Source: JAEXNA01 sp050486105
GTDB taxonomy: Bacteria; Vulcanimicrobiota; Xenobia; Xenobiales; JADMJV01
Reading direction: 5' to 3'
DNA length: 6,326 nucleotides
NCBI GenBank assembly: GCA_050486105.1
Contig: JBJHCR010000354.1
Span: 1-6,326 of the forward strand
Part shown: positions 1 through 4,983 of the stretch, one piece after another
Numbering within the stretch: position 1 is the stretch's first letter
How the letters are laid out: each line of letters opens with the position of its first letter
Position numbers and translations under genes: made by a program
Notes under the pieces: generated by a model
Databases searched by the model: none
Told to the model about the DNA's origin: nothing
The model's input: the letters and a program-made list of their open reading frames with translations, nothing else

Positions 1-550
1 GAGTTAGGACGCTGCTCAAGGCTCGAATCCATTCCAATTCCTGATCCTTTCCTTGACCCAACTTGAGCTTGATGCGATGGTACCCTTGATCAAGGATCCC
101 CTGAGCTATCTGGGCAGCTTTGCCCGGCTCTTCGATCCCAATACTGTAGTTGGTGGGAAAGCCTGACCGCTCGGTTCCTAGGAGGCTGGGCAAAGAGACT
201 CCTGAGATTCGACTCTGAAGATAGTGGAGCGCCAGATCCACGGCACATCGCGCACTCTTGGCTCGGGTCAGGGCCAACATCTTGCGATGCACATCGTCCA
301 GAGCCCAGGCCGAGCAGCCCAACAAACAAGGAAGCAGCAGTTCCACCAATACCTGCTGACAACCATCGAGAGTCTCATCGGTGAGCAAAGCTATGGGAGT
401 CGCTTCCCCAAAGGCGCTCTGCCCGCCCTCCTCGATCAGCTCTAGGATAAGACTGCGGCATTCATCCTGAAGCCCGGAGGCTATTCGAAAAGGACGCAAA
501 CAGCGCAAAGTGGTGCGATAGAGGCGATAGGCCACGATTCGATTTTTCAT
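1..550 (-). CDS. Enolase-superfamily dipeptide epimerase (L-Ala-D/L-Glu type), N-terminal part
   Basis: Reading the minus strand from ATG at 550 gives 183 uninterrupted codons that run off the window edge, about half of a family protein of roughly 340-370 residues. The start reads like the enolase-superfamily capping domain: PFRIASG at residues 20-26, then AFGEATP at 46-52. DLALHYL (105-111), LLG (123-125), TNYSIG (133-138) and GYHRIKLKLG (156-165) follow. K161-x-K163 matches the family's first catalytic lysine pair, at nearly the same position as in Bacillus YkfB. The metal ligands and second lysine would lie beyond the edge. Such enzymes epimerise L-Ala-D-Glu from recycled murein peptides, in the cytosol; related members act on other dipeptides, so the substrate is not proven. 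The start is set by alignment to the family, as no clear Shine-Dalgarno is visible. It is divergent from the cysteine hydrolase genes. Confidence 0.85.
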   Translation of the reverse strand, partial: MKNRIVAYRLYRTTLRCLRPFRIASGLQDECRSLILELIEEGGQSAFGEATPIALLTDETLDGCQQVLVELLLPCLLGCSAWALDDVHRKMLALTRAKSARCAVDLALHYLQSRISGVSLPSLLGTERSGFPTNYSIGIEEPGKAAQIAQGILDQGYHRIKLKLGQGKDQELEWIRALSSVLT

Positions 551-607
551 AGGGGCCCAACATTTGAGGAGCAGTCTATCCCTTCCTGGAGCAAGCAGCT
601 CAAAGTT

Positions 608-643
608 TTAACGAACATTTAACACTTGTTACATCTTTGTTAC
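608..643 (+). promoter_or_regulatory. Phased TTAAC/GTTAC repeats upstream of the first hydrolase promoter
   Basis: Four five-base units (TTAAC at 608, TTAAC at 619, GTTAC at 628, GTTAC at 639) are spaced 11, 9 and 11 bp apart, about one helical turn. They sit just upstream of the -35 region. Direct repeats of this kind with 11-bp periodicity are typical of sites for OmpR/PhoB-type response regulators. The AT-rich TTAAC units recall Pho boxes, but the identity of the regulator is inference. The array lies between divergent genes and could serve either one. Confidence 0.45.
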
Positions 644-651
644 GTTTTGTC

Positions 652-681
652 TTGATCCGTGTCATCTCTAGAAGGCATAAT
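652..681 (+). promoter_or_regulatory. Sigma70-type promoter for the first hydrolase gene
   Basis: TTGATC at 652-657 and CATAAT at 676-681 are separated by 18 bp. The -10 is followed by TGGAGG, as in the promoter of the paralogous downstream gene. Transcription would start near 688, leaving a leader of about 74 nt before the GTG start at 762. Confidence 0.6.
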
Positions 682-710
682 GGAGGTAAGACTTTCTGGG
701 TGCCCTTTTC

Positions 711-727
711 TCTATCTCACAGATAGA
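711..727 (+). other. Small hairpin in the 5' leader
   Basis: TCTATCT and AGATAGA form a perfect 7-bp stem around a CAC loop, 19 nt before the Shine-Dalgarno. There is no U-tract, so it is not a terminator. It might affect mRNA stability or translation. The downstream paralogue, with its much shorter leader, lacks it. Confidence 0.4.
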
Positions 728-746
728 ATTGAGCGGCATCCAAATT

Positions 747-752
747 AAGGAG
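747..752 (+). promoter_or_regulatory. Ribosome binding site deciding a GTG start
   Basis: AAGGAG lies 9 nt before the GTG at 762. It fixes the start there rather than at the TTG at 729, which would place this strong site inside the coding region. The resulting N-terminus (MQANINF) also matches that of the paralogue. Confidence 0.8.
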
Positions 753-761
753 AATCGCTTA

Positions 762-1562
762 GTGCAAGCCAACATCAACTTCAACTTTCAGGCGGGCTGC
801 TGCCCTCCTCGGCACGGGCAACCACCTATGGGTGGATTCCCGGGGCAAGGAGGACTCGGCCAAAACAACCCCATGATGCAGATGATGCAGATGATGATGC
901 AACTCATGATGATGATGATGGGGCAGATGATGGGAGGCATGGGAGGACAACCCGGTGCCTTTCCTATGCAAATGGGGAACCCCGGATTCGGCATGGGAGG
1001 CGGGATGCCAGGAATGGGCGGTGGTCCCGGAATGGGACCCTTCCTAGGTGGTGGTCCAGGTGGCTTTCCTGGGGGCGGTTTCCCCGGCGGTGGTTTTCCT
1101 GGCGGCTCACCAAGCTTTGGTGGACCGGGAGGCGGGCAACCTGGAGGAGGCCCCTGGGGACCTTCTGGTCCTCTTCCGGGACTCGGGCAAAGCAACAGCA
1201 ATAATCCCATCACTCGGACGGTGATGAACAGTATCCGCCAGAATCCGACTGTCGCCCAACCGGGTTACTGCTACCGAGGAGTGAAGCACCACCTTAACAA
1301 GGCCGGCGTCAATTTGACCGGAGGCTCGGCCTACATGGCTGCCGACCAACTCGCTAGAGACAATCGTTTTCAAGAGATTCGCGTCCCCAGAGACCAACTG
1401 AGGAATTTGCCGGAGGGGGCCATCGTCGTCTGGAATCGTGGCGCCGGGAAGCCGCACGGCCACATCTCCATCGCCACTGGAGACGGGCGGGAAGCTTCCG
1501 ACCGAATTCGCAATCAGATGACTAACTATCCCACTCAGCATCGGGTTTTCGTTCCCCGCTAA
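762..1562 (+). CDS. Met/Gly-rich protein with C-terminal CHAP-like cysteine hydrolase domain
   Basis: This 266-residue protein has three parts. Residues 1-10 (MQANINFNFQ) form a short polar head with no Sec signal. Residues 11-147 are low-complexity Gly, Pro and Phe, with a Met/Gln block at 38-60 and three GGFPG repeats at 100-114. Residues 150-266 look like a compact papain-fold domain: C170 in GYCYRGVKHHL is the likely nucleophile and H234 in HGHISIATG the likely base, with D241, E244 or D247 as possible third residues. Domains of this shape usually cleave peptidoglycan peptide or amide bonds, but I cannot assign a specific bond. The order Cys then GHI fits CHAP or NlpC/P60-like folds. The head and Met block are shared with the next gene, whereas the hydrolase domain is clearly different. 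It has its own promoter and terminator, so it is probably monocistronic. Confidence 0.8.
   Translation: MQANINFNFQAGCCPPRHGQPPMGGFPGQGGLGQNNPMMQMMQMMMQLMMMMMGQMMGGMGGQPGAFPMQMGNPGFGMGGGMPGMGGGPGMGPFLGGGPGGFPGGGFPGGGFPGGSPSFGGPGGGQPGGGPWGPSGPLPGLGQSNSNNPITRTVMNSIRQNPTVAQPGYCYRGVKHHLNKAGVNLTGGSAYMAADQLARDNRFQEIRVPRDQLRNLPEGAIVVWNRGAGKPHGHISIATGDGREASDRIRNQMTNYPTQHRVFVPR
864..905 (+). repeat. Met-block DNA repeat, copy 1
   Basis: These 42 nt encode most of the NNPMMQMMQMMMQL stretch. They are identical to 1882-1923 in the next gene. The surrounding Gly-rich DNA is much less conserved, which points to recent duplication, gene conversion or strong constraint on this segment. Confidence 0.9.
1059..1103 (+). 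repeat. Three tandem 15-nt repeats encoding GGFPG
   Basis: Three in-frame 15-nt units code for GGFPG at residues 100-114. Synonymous differences between the units show that they are not freshly expanded. The next gene instead carries 18-nt units with other motifs, so the linker has evolved by different repeat expansions in the two paralogues. Confidence 0.8.
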
Positions 1563-1585
1563 TCCCGCGCAAACCGTTCAACGGC

Positions 1586-1616
1586 AAAGCTCCAGGTTTT
1601 TAACCTGGGGCTTTTT
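1586..1616 (+). terminator. Intrinsic terminator after the first hydrolase gene
   Basis: AAAGCTCCAGGTT pairs with AACCTGGGGCTTT (one G-U wobble) around a TTT loop, and the stem runs straight into a T-tract ending at 1616. It begins 23 nt after the stop codon. It should separate the transcript from the next gene, which has its own promoter. Confidence 0.88.
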
Positions 1617-1648
1617 CATAGTCCTCGGAAAGCGACTTGGAACAAATT

Positions 1649-1686
1649 CTGTCATATCCTGTCAATATTGGTTACATTTTTTTAAC
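1649..1686 (+). promoter_or_regulatory. Phased repeat array upstream of the second hydrolase promoter
   Basis: CTGTCAT (1649), CTGTCAA (1659), GTTAC (1671) and TTAAC (1682) form a loose direct-repeat series spaced about 10-11 bp. CTGTCAT equals the half-site of the enterobacterial Pho box. The GTTACAT at 1671 lies exactly as far from its -10 as the GTTACAT at 628 does in the first promoter. Regulation by an OmpR/PhoB-type protein is inference. Confidence 0.45.
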
Positions 1687-1694
1687 ATGAAATT

Positions 1695-1724
1695 GTGACA
1701 AATCCTTCGCTGATCTGAGATAAT
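1695..1724 (+). promoter_or_regulatory. Sigma70-type promoter for the second hydrolase gene
   Basis: GTGACA at 1695-1700 and GATAAT at 1719-1724 are separated by 18 bp, with TGGAGGCAA directly after the -10. Spacer length and downstream sequence match the promoter of the first paralogue. The predicted leader is about 28 nt. Confidence 0.65.
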
Positions 1725-1758
1725 GGAGGCAATAATCCTGAGAAAGTGAGTGCGCTCA

Positions 1759-2583
1759 ATGCAAGCCAACATAAACTTCAGCGTCCACATGGGCCACGGC
1801 GGGTTCCCTATGGGCGGCATGCCCGGACAGCACGGAATGCCTGGACAGTGCGGAATGCCCGGACAGTTCGGTATGGCCCAGAACAACCCCATGATGCAGA
1901 TGATGCAGATGATGATGCAACTCTTGCAAATGATGATGGGGCAGATGATGGGGGGTATGGGGGGCCAAATGGGGGGATTCCCCATGCCTTTCGGCAACCC
2001 GGACTTCGGCATGGGCAACGGTATGCCGAATATGGGGGGCTTCCCTAACCCCGGGGGCAGTATGGGGAACTTCCTTGGCGGGAACCCCGGTTTCGGAGGA
2101 GCCCCTAGCTTTGGTGGCGCTCCAAGCTTTGGAGGTGCACCCGGCGGTCCGGGCGGTGTCGCTCCTGGAGGATTCGTCCCTCCCAGCAGTCAGGGGGGAC
2201 AGAGAGCTGTCGACGTCGCTCGGCAATTCATTGGTCGCCGCTCCCGAGACATCCGAGGAGAAATGCCTCACTTCCAAGCTGCCGGAGGATTGACCAACAA
2301 CTGTGCCGACTTCGTATCTTCAGCTCTCAGGTCTGGCGGAATGCTCGGAGGTCACGAAGTGAACTGCCGACGCTTAGAAGCCAGGCTCCAGCGGGAAGGC
2401 TGGAGGCAGATCCCGGTCAGCCAGGCGGGCCCCGGAGATGTGGCCTTCACCCCGAACCGAGGTCACGTTGAATTGGTCCAAGGGAATGGGAGGACCATTG
2501 GGTCCAACAACGTTAGGCAAGGACTTCAGTACATCACCGAACGAAATATCCGGCAAAACATGGTGGTCTATCGAAAAGGCTAA
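1759..2583 (+). CDS. Met/Gly-rich protein with C-terminal NlpC/P60-like cysteine hydrolase domain
   Basis: This 274-residue paralogue of the preceding gene shares its head (MQANINF) and Met block (residues 42-68), but its C-terminal domain differs. Residues 148-274 read as an NlpC/P60 or CHAP-type papain fold: C182 in NNCADFVSSAL is the likely nucleophile and H236 in RGHVELV the likely base. A GSNN motif at 248-251 may supply the polar third residue, and PGDVAF (225-230) is typical just before the histidine. Family members cleave peptidoglycan stem peptides or related amides. No Sec signal is visible, so the route to any cell-wall target is unknown. The start is ATG 1759, chosen to match the paralogue; GTG 1750 is in frame and would add three residues. 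A weak purine stretch (GTGAG at 1746-1750) could serve as the ribosome site. It is convergent with the following minus-strand gene. Confidence 0.82.
   Translation: MQANINFSVHMGHGGFPMGGMPGQHGMPGQCGMPGQFGMAQNNPMMQMMQMMMQLLQMMMGQMMGGMGGQMGGFPMPFGNPDFGMGNGMPNMGGFPNPGGSMGNFLGGNPGFGGAPSFGGAPSFGGAPGGPGGVAPGGFVPPSSQGGQRAVDVARQFIGRRSRDIRGEMPHFQAAGGLTNNCADFVSSALRSGGMLGGHEVNCRRLEARLQREGWRQIPVSQAGPGDVAFTPNRGHVELVQGNGRTIGSNNVRQGLQYITERNIRQNMVVYRKG
1816..1869 (+). repeat. Three tandem 18-nt repeats encoding GMPGQx
   Basis: Three in-frame 18-nt units encode G-M-P-G-Q-x at residues 20-37, where x is His, Cys or Phe. They lie between the N-terminal head and the Met block and are absent from the first paralogue. 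Confidence 0.85.
1882..1923 (+). repeat. Met-block DNA repeat, copy 2
   Basis: These 42 nt are identical to 864-905 in the preceding paralogue. Downstream the two copies differ at a few positions (LLQMMM here against LMMMMM) but stay similar through the MGQMMGGMGGQ stretch. Confidence 0.9.
2095..2130 (+). repeat. Two tandem 18-nt repeats encoding GGAPSF
   Basis: Two in-frame units code GGAPSF at residues 113-124 and a third begins (GGAP). The PSFGG motif also occurs once in the first paralogue, at residues 117-121, so the two linkers share some ancestry. Confidence 0.75.
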
Positions 2584-2586
2584 GGT

Positions 2587-3135
2587 TTAGACTCGAAGTT
2601 CAATACACTTGCGCGAGACCGTCTTCAAGGAGGCGGTCTCTCTACTTGGCAAGGAGTTGTCCTTCACTATTGTGACGGAGACCTTGTCGACATCAAAGGT
2701 CTCCAACCACCGCCCGGCCTTATCGAGGCCTTCCAAGTCCGAACTAGCAACAAGAGAAAAGACCAGGCTTCCAGGCTCAGCCAAATAGGCTCCCTCGTCC
2801 AGAAGCGTCACGGTATTACTCTCAAAAAGCAGGAATCGAAAAATCGGGGGAGAGATATCCGATTTAGGTCGTGGGGCCAGGAGCACCACCCTTCCTTCGA
2901 GGTCCTCACCGAACCATTGAGGGAGAGCCGGTCCATCGAACCAAACCCCAAAGGCCAGAGCGTCCTCCGGGTCCTCCGTTTTCGGACTGCTCCACCGTAT
3001 TGCCCCCCCCTGCTTGATCACAACTTCAGTCCACACTCCGTAGTCATCAACCGATCTAGCTATAGCCACGGCCGTCAGGTCTCCGCAATCTTGTGAAAAG
3101 AGAAGCTCGCCAGGTGAGATGGTCTGAATGTCCAT
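2587..3135 (-). CDS. Hypothetical protein, 182 residues
   Basis: I do not recognise this protein. It has no signal peptide, membrane segment or obvious catalytic motif, and looks like a soluble, fairly acidic alpha/beta or beta-rich protein. Notable stretches are GVWTEVVIKQGGAIRW (around residues 33-48), EDPEDAL and LPQWFGEDLEGRVVLL. The start is ATG at 3135, although no convincing Shine-Dalgarno precedes it. The frame is open over the whole length and has ordinary codon use, which supports a real gene. Its stop lies 3 nt from the stop of the second hydrolase gene, in convergent orientation. The MITE-like element lies upstream of its start. A role as partner or inhibitor of the neighbouring hydrolase is speculation from position and acidity only. 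Confidence 0.6.
   Translation of the reverse strand: MDIQTISPGELLFSQDCGDLTAVAIARSVDDYGVWTEVVIKQGGAIRWSSPKTEDPEDALAFGVWFDGPALPQWFGEDLEGRVVLLAPRPKSDISPPIFRFLLFESNTVTLLDEGAYLAEPGSLVFSLVASSDLEGLDKAGRWLETFDVDKVSVTIVKDNSLPSRETASLKTVSRKCIELRV
2615..2640. terminator. Possible terminator hairpin between convergent genes
   Basis: GAGACCG and CGGTCTC form a 7-bp stem that can extend inward by four further pairs, including two G-U, to a CAAG loop. It lies 31 nt after the stop of the second hydrolase gene, inside the 3' end of the minus-strand gene. The following plus-strand bases (TCTACTT) make only a weak U-tract, so termination is plausible but not certain. Confidence 0.4.
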
Positions 3136-3513
3136 GCTTTCAGGTTTGGCACGTTTTGGAAATCTCCCCTATCCCATAACCCCCGGGTCAGAGAGAGCTT
3201 GATACTCCTTCAATTCTAGGAGGCTGCTGAATTAATCTCCGCGTCGCGAGACTCGTTCATTATTGTCCATGCGAAATCGTTCGATTATTGGAAATATTTC
3301 CGTATATTACTCAAAATCACCCGAGTCCGCCTGAACAAAATGTCCTTCGTCTCGCTCGGTCCGATTAAATCAGCAGCCTCCTAGAGGGTTTCCGGTTGGC
3401 TCCCTGGTTGAAGACCACTGAAGGAATCCCGTATCCGCCCTGCTCAGGAGGCAGGAAGGGATCAACTCTTGCTAAACCTTTCAATGGGGAATTAGGAGTG
3501 TCGAACCCAGACC
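3136..3513. other. Gene-free region containing a MITE-like element
   Basis: These 378 bp between a minus-strand and a plus-strand gene hold the inverted-repeat element at 3216-3384. Nothing else clearly supported is present. The 3136-3215 part should carry the promoter of the minus-strand gene, but I see no convincing -35/-10 pair. The 3385-3513 part holds only an AGGAG at 3494-3498, 15 nt before the ATG at 3514. Confidence 0.6.
3216..3384. mobile_element. MITE-like element, 169 bp, with 22-bp terminal inverted repeats
   Basis: The left end, CTAGGAGGCTGCTGA plus seven further bases (3216-3237), matches the reverse complement of 3363-3384 at 21 of 22 positions. The inner sequence also has imperfect inverted similarity (GCGAGAC near both ends, then CATT-TTGT-CA-GCG), so the whole unit can fold back on itself. 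A 12-bp palindrome, GGAAATATTTCC, sits at 3290-3301. No transposase is encoded. The outermost CTAG at both ends may be a 4-bp target duplication, which would make the element 3220-3380. Ends reading GGCTGCTGA resemble those of IS5- and IS1182-type elements, so mobilisation by such a transposase is likely but inferred. Confidence 0.75.
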
Positions 3514-4458
3514 ATGGCCAAGAACGAAGCAACCCATCACCTCAGTTGTGCTATATTGAGAGACTGCAACGGGTTGAGTAGGTCTGGGACCTTAACCTTG
3601 GCCTCTCTGTTTCTCCTGCTGATCCTGACTGGCTGCAAGAGCCCGACGGACTTGAAGGATCTGGAAGGACGATGGCTTGACCGAGACCAGGACCGTCATT
3701 TGGAATTCACCCCCCATCATCTGCTGGTGGAAGTCCACCAAGCTCCAGCCAATGTGGTGGCCTTCAATGCCTTGCTCAAGCGAGATGTCCTCCACCTGGA
3801 ACCCCTCAGTTGGCCCTGGAGCAACTTGCTCCCAGCCCCAGNNNNNNNNNNGCTCGGAACAGCGCCGCCGCCAGCTTCGGCCGCCCGGCGGCGAACAGCG
3901 GGTCCCCGTCGCCGAGCAGCGCGTACTCCTCCAGCACGCGCTCCCGAGCCGCCTCCCTCGCAAAACTGGCCCATAAACCGCCAAGGCTCGGTCCTCACCT
4001 TGGAAAGCCAGGGTTACCGGTGGAGCCTGCACAAGGCCTCCCCTCCGGAAACGACCCTGGGTCGAGTCCCTCAAGACCTCATTGGACTCTGGAGACAACT
4101 CGGTGAAGATGGTCTCATCACGTACTTCGAATTCACTCCCTGGTCAACCCTGGTTCAGCTCACCTGGAGGGAGCCCGTTCTCCCAGAGCCGCGTGCCGGA
4201 GAGGAGACATCCGAGGCTCAGTCCGAGTGGCTCTACTCGACGGCCGAGTGGTGGGATGTTAAGAGCCCGGAGAAAGGCGTACTCCTCCTTGAAGGCCTGG
4301 AACTTGAGGGTGGGTCAAAATCACTGCGCGCAACCTACCAACTCGACGGCTCAGTTCTAACTCTGCGTGAAGGTCAGAAACGCTATACCCTGAGGCAGAC
4401 CGATCGGGTCGAGTTCGATTCACCCATCAAGGCTGAGGCCCCCTCAAGGGAGGAGTGA
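3514..4458 (+). CDS. Lipoprotein with duplicated domain, interrupted by an assembly gap
   Basis: The N-terminus holds a hydrophobic segment ending in the lipobox LTGC (C41 counted from ATG 3514), so the mature protein should be lipid-anchored. From ATG 3514 the n-region is unusually long (about 25 residues). A TTG at 3574 would give a normal 20-residue signal peptide and may be the true start. After the anchor, two similar units follow. Unit 1 begins LEGRWLDRDQDRHLEFTP (50-67) and ends GSVLTL...YRWSL (158-172). Unit 2 begins LIGLWRQ...YFEFTP (189-206) and ends GSVLTL...RYTL (279 onward). This resembles a tandem of small beta-barrel, lipocalin-like domains, but I cannot name the family. Ten Ns (3842-3851) and a GC-rich segment (3852 to about 3960) break unit 1, so residues about 110-149 are not trustworthy. 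It precedes the pilin operon. Confidence 0.65.
   Translation: MAKNEATHHLSCAILRDCNGLSRSGTLTLASLFLLLILTGCKSPTDLKDLEGRWLDRDQDRHLEFTPHHLLVEVHQAPANVVAFNALLKRDVLHLEPLSWPWSNLLPAPXXXXLGTAPPPASAARRRTAGPRRRAARTPPARAPEPPPSQNWPINRQGSVLTLESQGYRWSLHKASPPETTLGRVPQDLIGLWRQLGEDGLITYFEFTPWSTLVQLTWREPVLPEPRAGEETSEAQSEWLYSTAEWWDVKSPEKGVLLLEGLELEGGSKSLRATYQLDGSVLTLREGQKRYTLRQTDRVEFDSPIKAEAPSREE
3549..3557 (+). promoter_or_regulatory. Possible extended -10 element before an alternative lipoprotein start
   Basis: TGCTATATT at 3549-3557 nearly equals TGCTATACT at 4535-4543 before the pilin operon. It lies 16 nt before the TTG at 3574. If active, it excludes ATG 3514 as the start and yields a nearly leaderless mRNA. 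Confidence 0.3.
3842..3851. other. Assembly gap (10 N)
   Basis: Ten unknown bases, probably a placeholder of arbitrary length, interrupt the lipoprotein gene. Reading frame continuity across it cannot be assumed. Confidence 0.98.
3852..3960 (-). other. Probably foreign GC-rich coding fragment next to the gap
   Basis: This segment is about 78% GC (85 of 109 bases), much above its surroundings. On the minus strand it reads as 35 open codons with nearly all third positions G or C (REAARERVLEEYALLGDGDP followed by LFAAGRPKLAAALFR). That is the signature of a coding fragment from a high-GC organism. In the lipoprotein frame it gives only Pro/Ala/Arg-rich nonsense. The best explanation is a chimeric contig end from another genome joined at the gap. 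The right boundary, near 3950-3962, is uncertain. I cannot name the source protein. Confidence 0.75.
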
Positions 4459-4534
4459 AGCGGCGCGCAAAAGTCGTTCAAATGTCTCTCTCTCTGTAGG
4501 CGACGAATTGCTTAGGCGCCTTCACCGTCAAGTC

Positions 4535-4543
4535 TGCTATACT
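4535..4543 (+). promoter_or_regulatory. Extended -10 promoter for the pilin operon
   Basis: TGCTATACT is an extended -10 with no good -35 at the usual distance. Transcription should start around 4550, which is practically at the ATG at 4552. The operon's first gene would therefore be leaderless, which agrees with the absence of a Shine-Dalgarno there. Confidence 0.5.
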
Positions 4544-4551
4544 GTAGAGTG

Positions 4552-4983
4552 ATGGCTAAACTCGTGAGATCAAGAATCCGCGGCGCTTCCCTTATTCTGG
4601 AGCTTCTGCTGGGATTGAGTCTCTTGCTTATCGCCATGCTGTCCTTGTTTCGGCTGTTTCCTACGGCTGAGCGGGCCACGCTGCTGTCAGACCGCTCCAC
4701 ACAGGCCCATCACATGGCAAGCGAGCTTCTAGACTCCCAACTCGCCAGGCACTACTCGGCCATCACTGTTGGGGTCTACGAAGAGTTAGAACCCATCACT
4801 CACACCAAGAGGCGAGGCGTTGAACTGCAGACAGAGTTCCATACTAGGGTGGATATCACTAGACCCTACCCAGGTAAAGACATCTTTAACATCGCAGTGG
4901 AGGTCACCTGGTTCGAGGGCAACGACCCAGGAGGGAAGTCTTCAACGGTCCGAATTGAGAGTGAGAAGGGTCGATTTTGGTGA
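4552..4983 (+). CDS. PilV/GspI-like minor pilin
   Basis: This 143-residue protein has a basic leader (KLVRSRIRG, residues 3-11), a hydrophobic helix at about 12-33 and a soluble C-terminal part with alternating beta-type segments (ITVGVYEELEPI, VDITRPYPGK, IAVEVTWFEG). This is the layout of type IV prepilins and pseudopilins, which are inserted in the inner membrane, cut by a PilD-type peptidase and built into a pilus. The cleavage site is unusual. After G11 comes ASLILE, so the glutamate is at +6 rather than +5 unless cutting occurs after A12. The GTG at 4549 directly before is an alternative start. Its stop overlaps the next start by 4 nt, so the two are translationally coupled. The PilV/GspI assignment rests on being first in a three-pilin operon and on size. 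Confidence 0.75.
   Translation: MAKLVRSRIRGASLILELLLGLSLLLIAMLSLFRLFPTAERATLLSDRSTQAHHMASELLDSQLARHYSAITVGVYEELEPITHTKRRGVELQTEFHTRVDITRPYPGKDIFNIAVEVTWFEGNDPGGKSSTVRIESEKGRFW

Noticed and set aside
224..445. Plus-strand frame 224-445 and minus-strand frame 90-362
   Set aside because: Both overlap the minus-strand epimerase gene in other frames, and the epimerase frame has clear family motifs.
608..643. CRISPR or iteron array
   Set aside because: The units are only five bases with 4-6 bp between them; they fit regulator boxes, not CRISPR repeats or replication iterons.
700..726. Eight-codon leader peptide starting GTG 700 in the first 5' leader
   Set aside because: GGAGG is 13 nt away and belongs to the promoter's downstream motif; there is no regulatory codon bias and no counterpart in the second leader.
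729..761. TTG 729 as start of the first hydrolase gene
   Set aside because: The AAGGAG at 747-752 and the shared MQANINF N-terminus both place the start at GTG 762.
1059..1103. Collagen-like domain
   Set aside because: The repeats have periods of five or six residues, not a sustained Gly-X-Y triplet.
788..1213. Long Pro-rich minus-strand frames opposite both Gly-rich regions (also 759-971, 1662-2018, 1756-2277)
   Set aside because: Gly codons read as Pro or Ala on the other strand. The proteins are shadows with no start signals, while the plus-strand frames are conserved between paralogues.
3396..3581. 61-residue plus-strand frame
   Set aside because: It starts in non-coding DNA, overlaps the lipoprotein start, and has no Shine-Dalgarno or recognisable composition.
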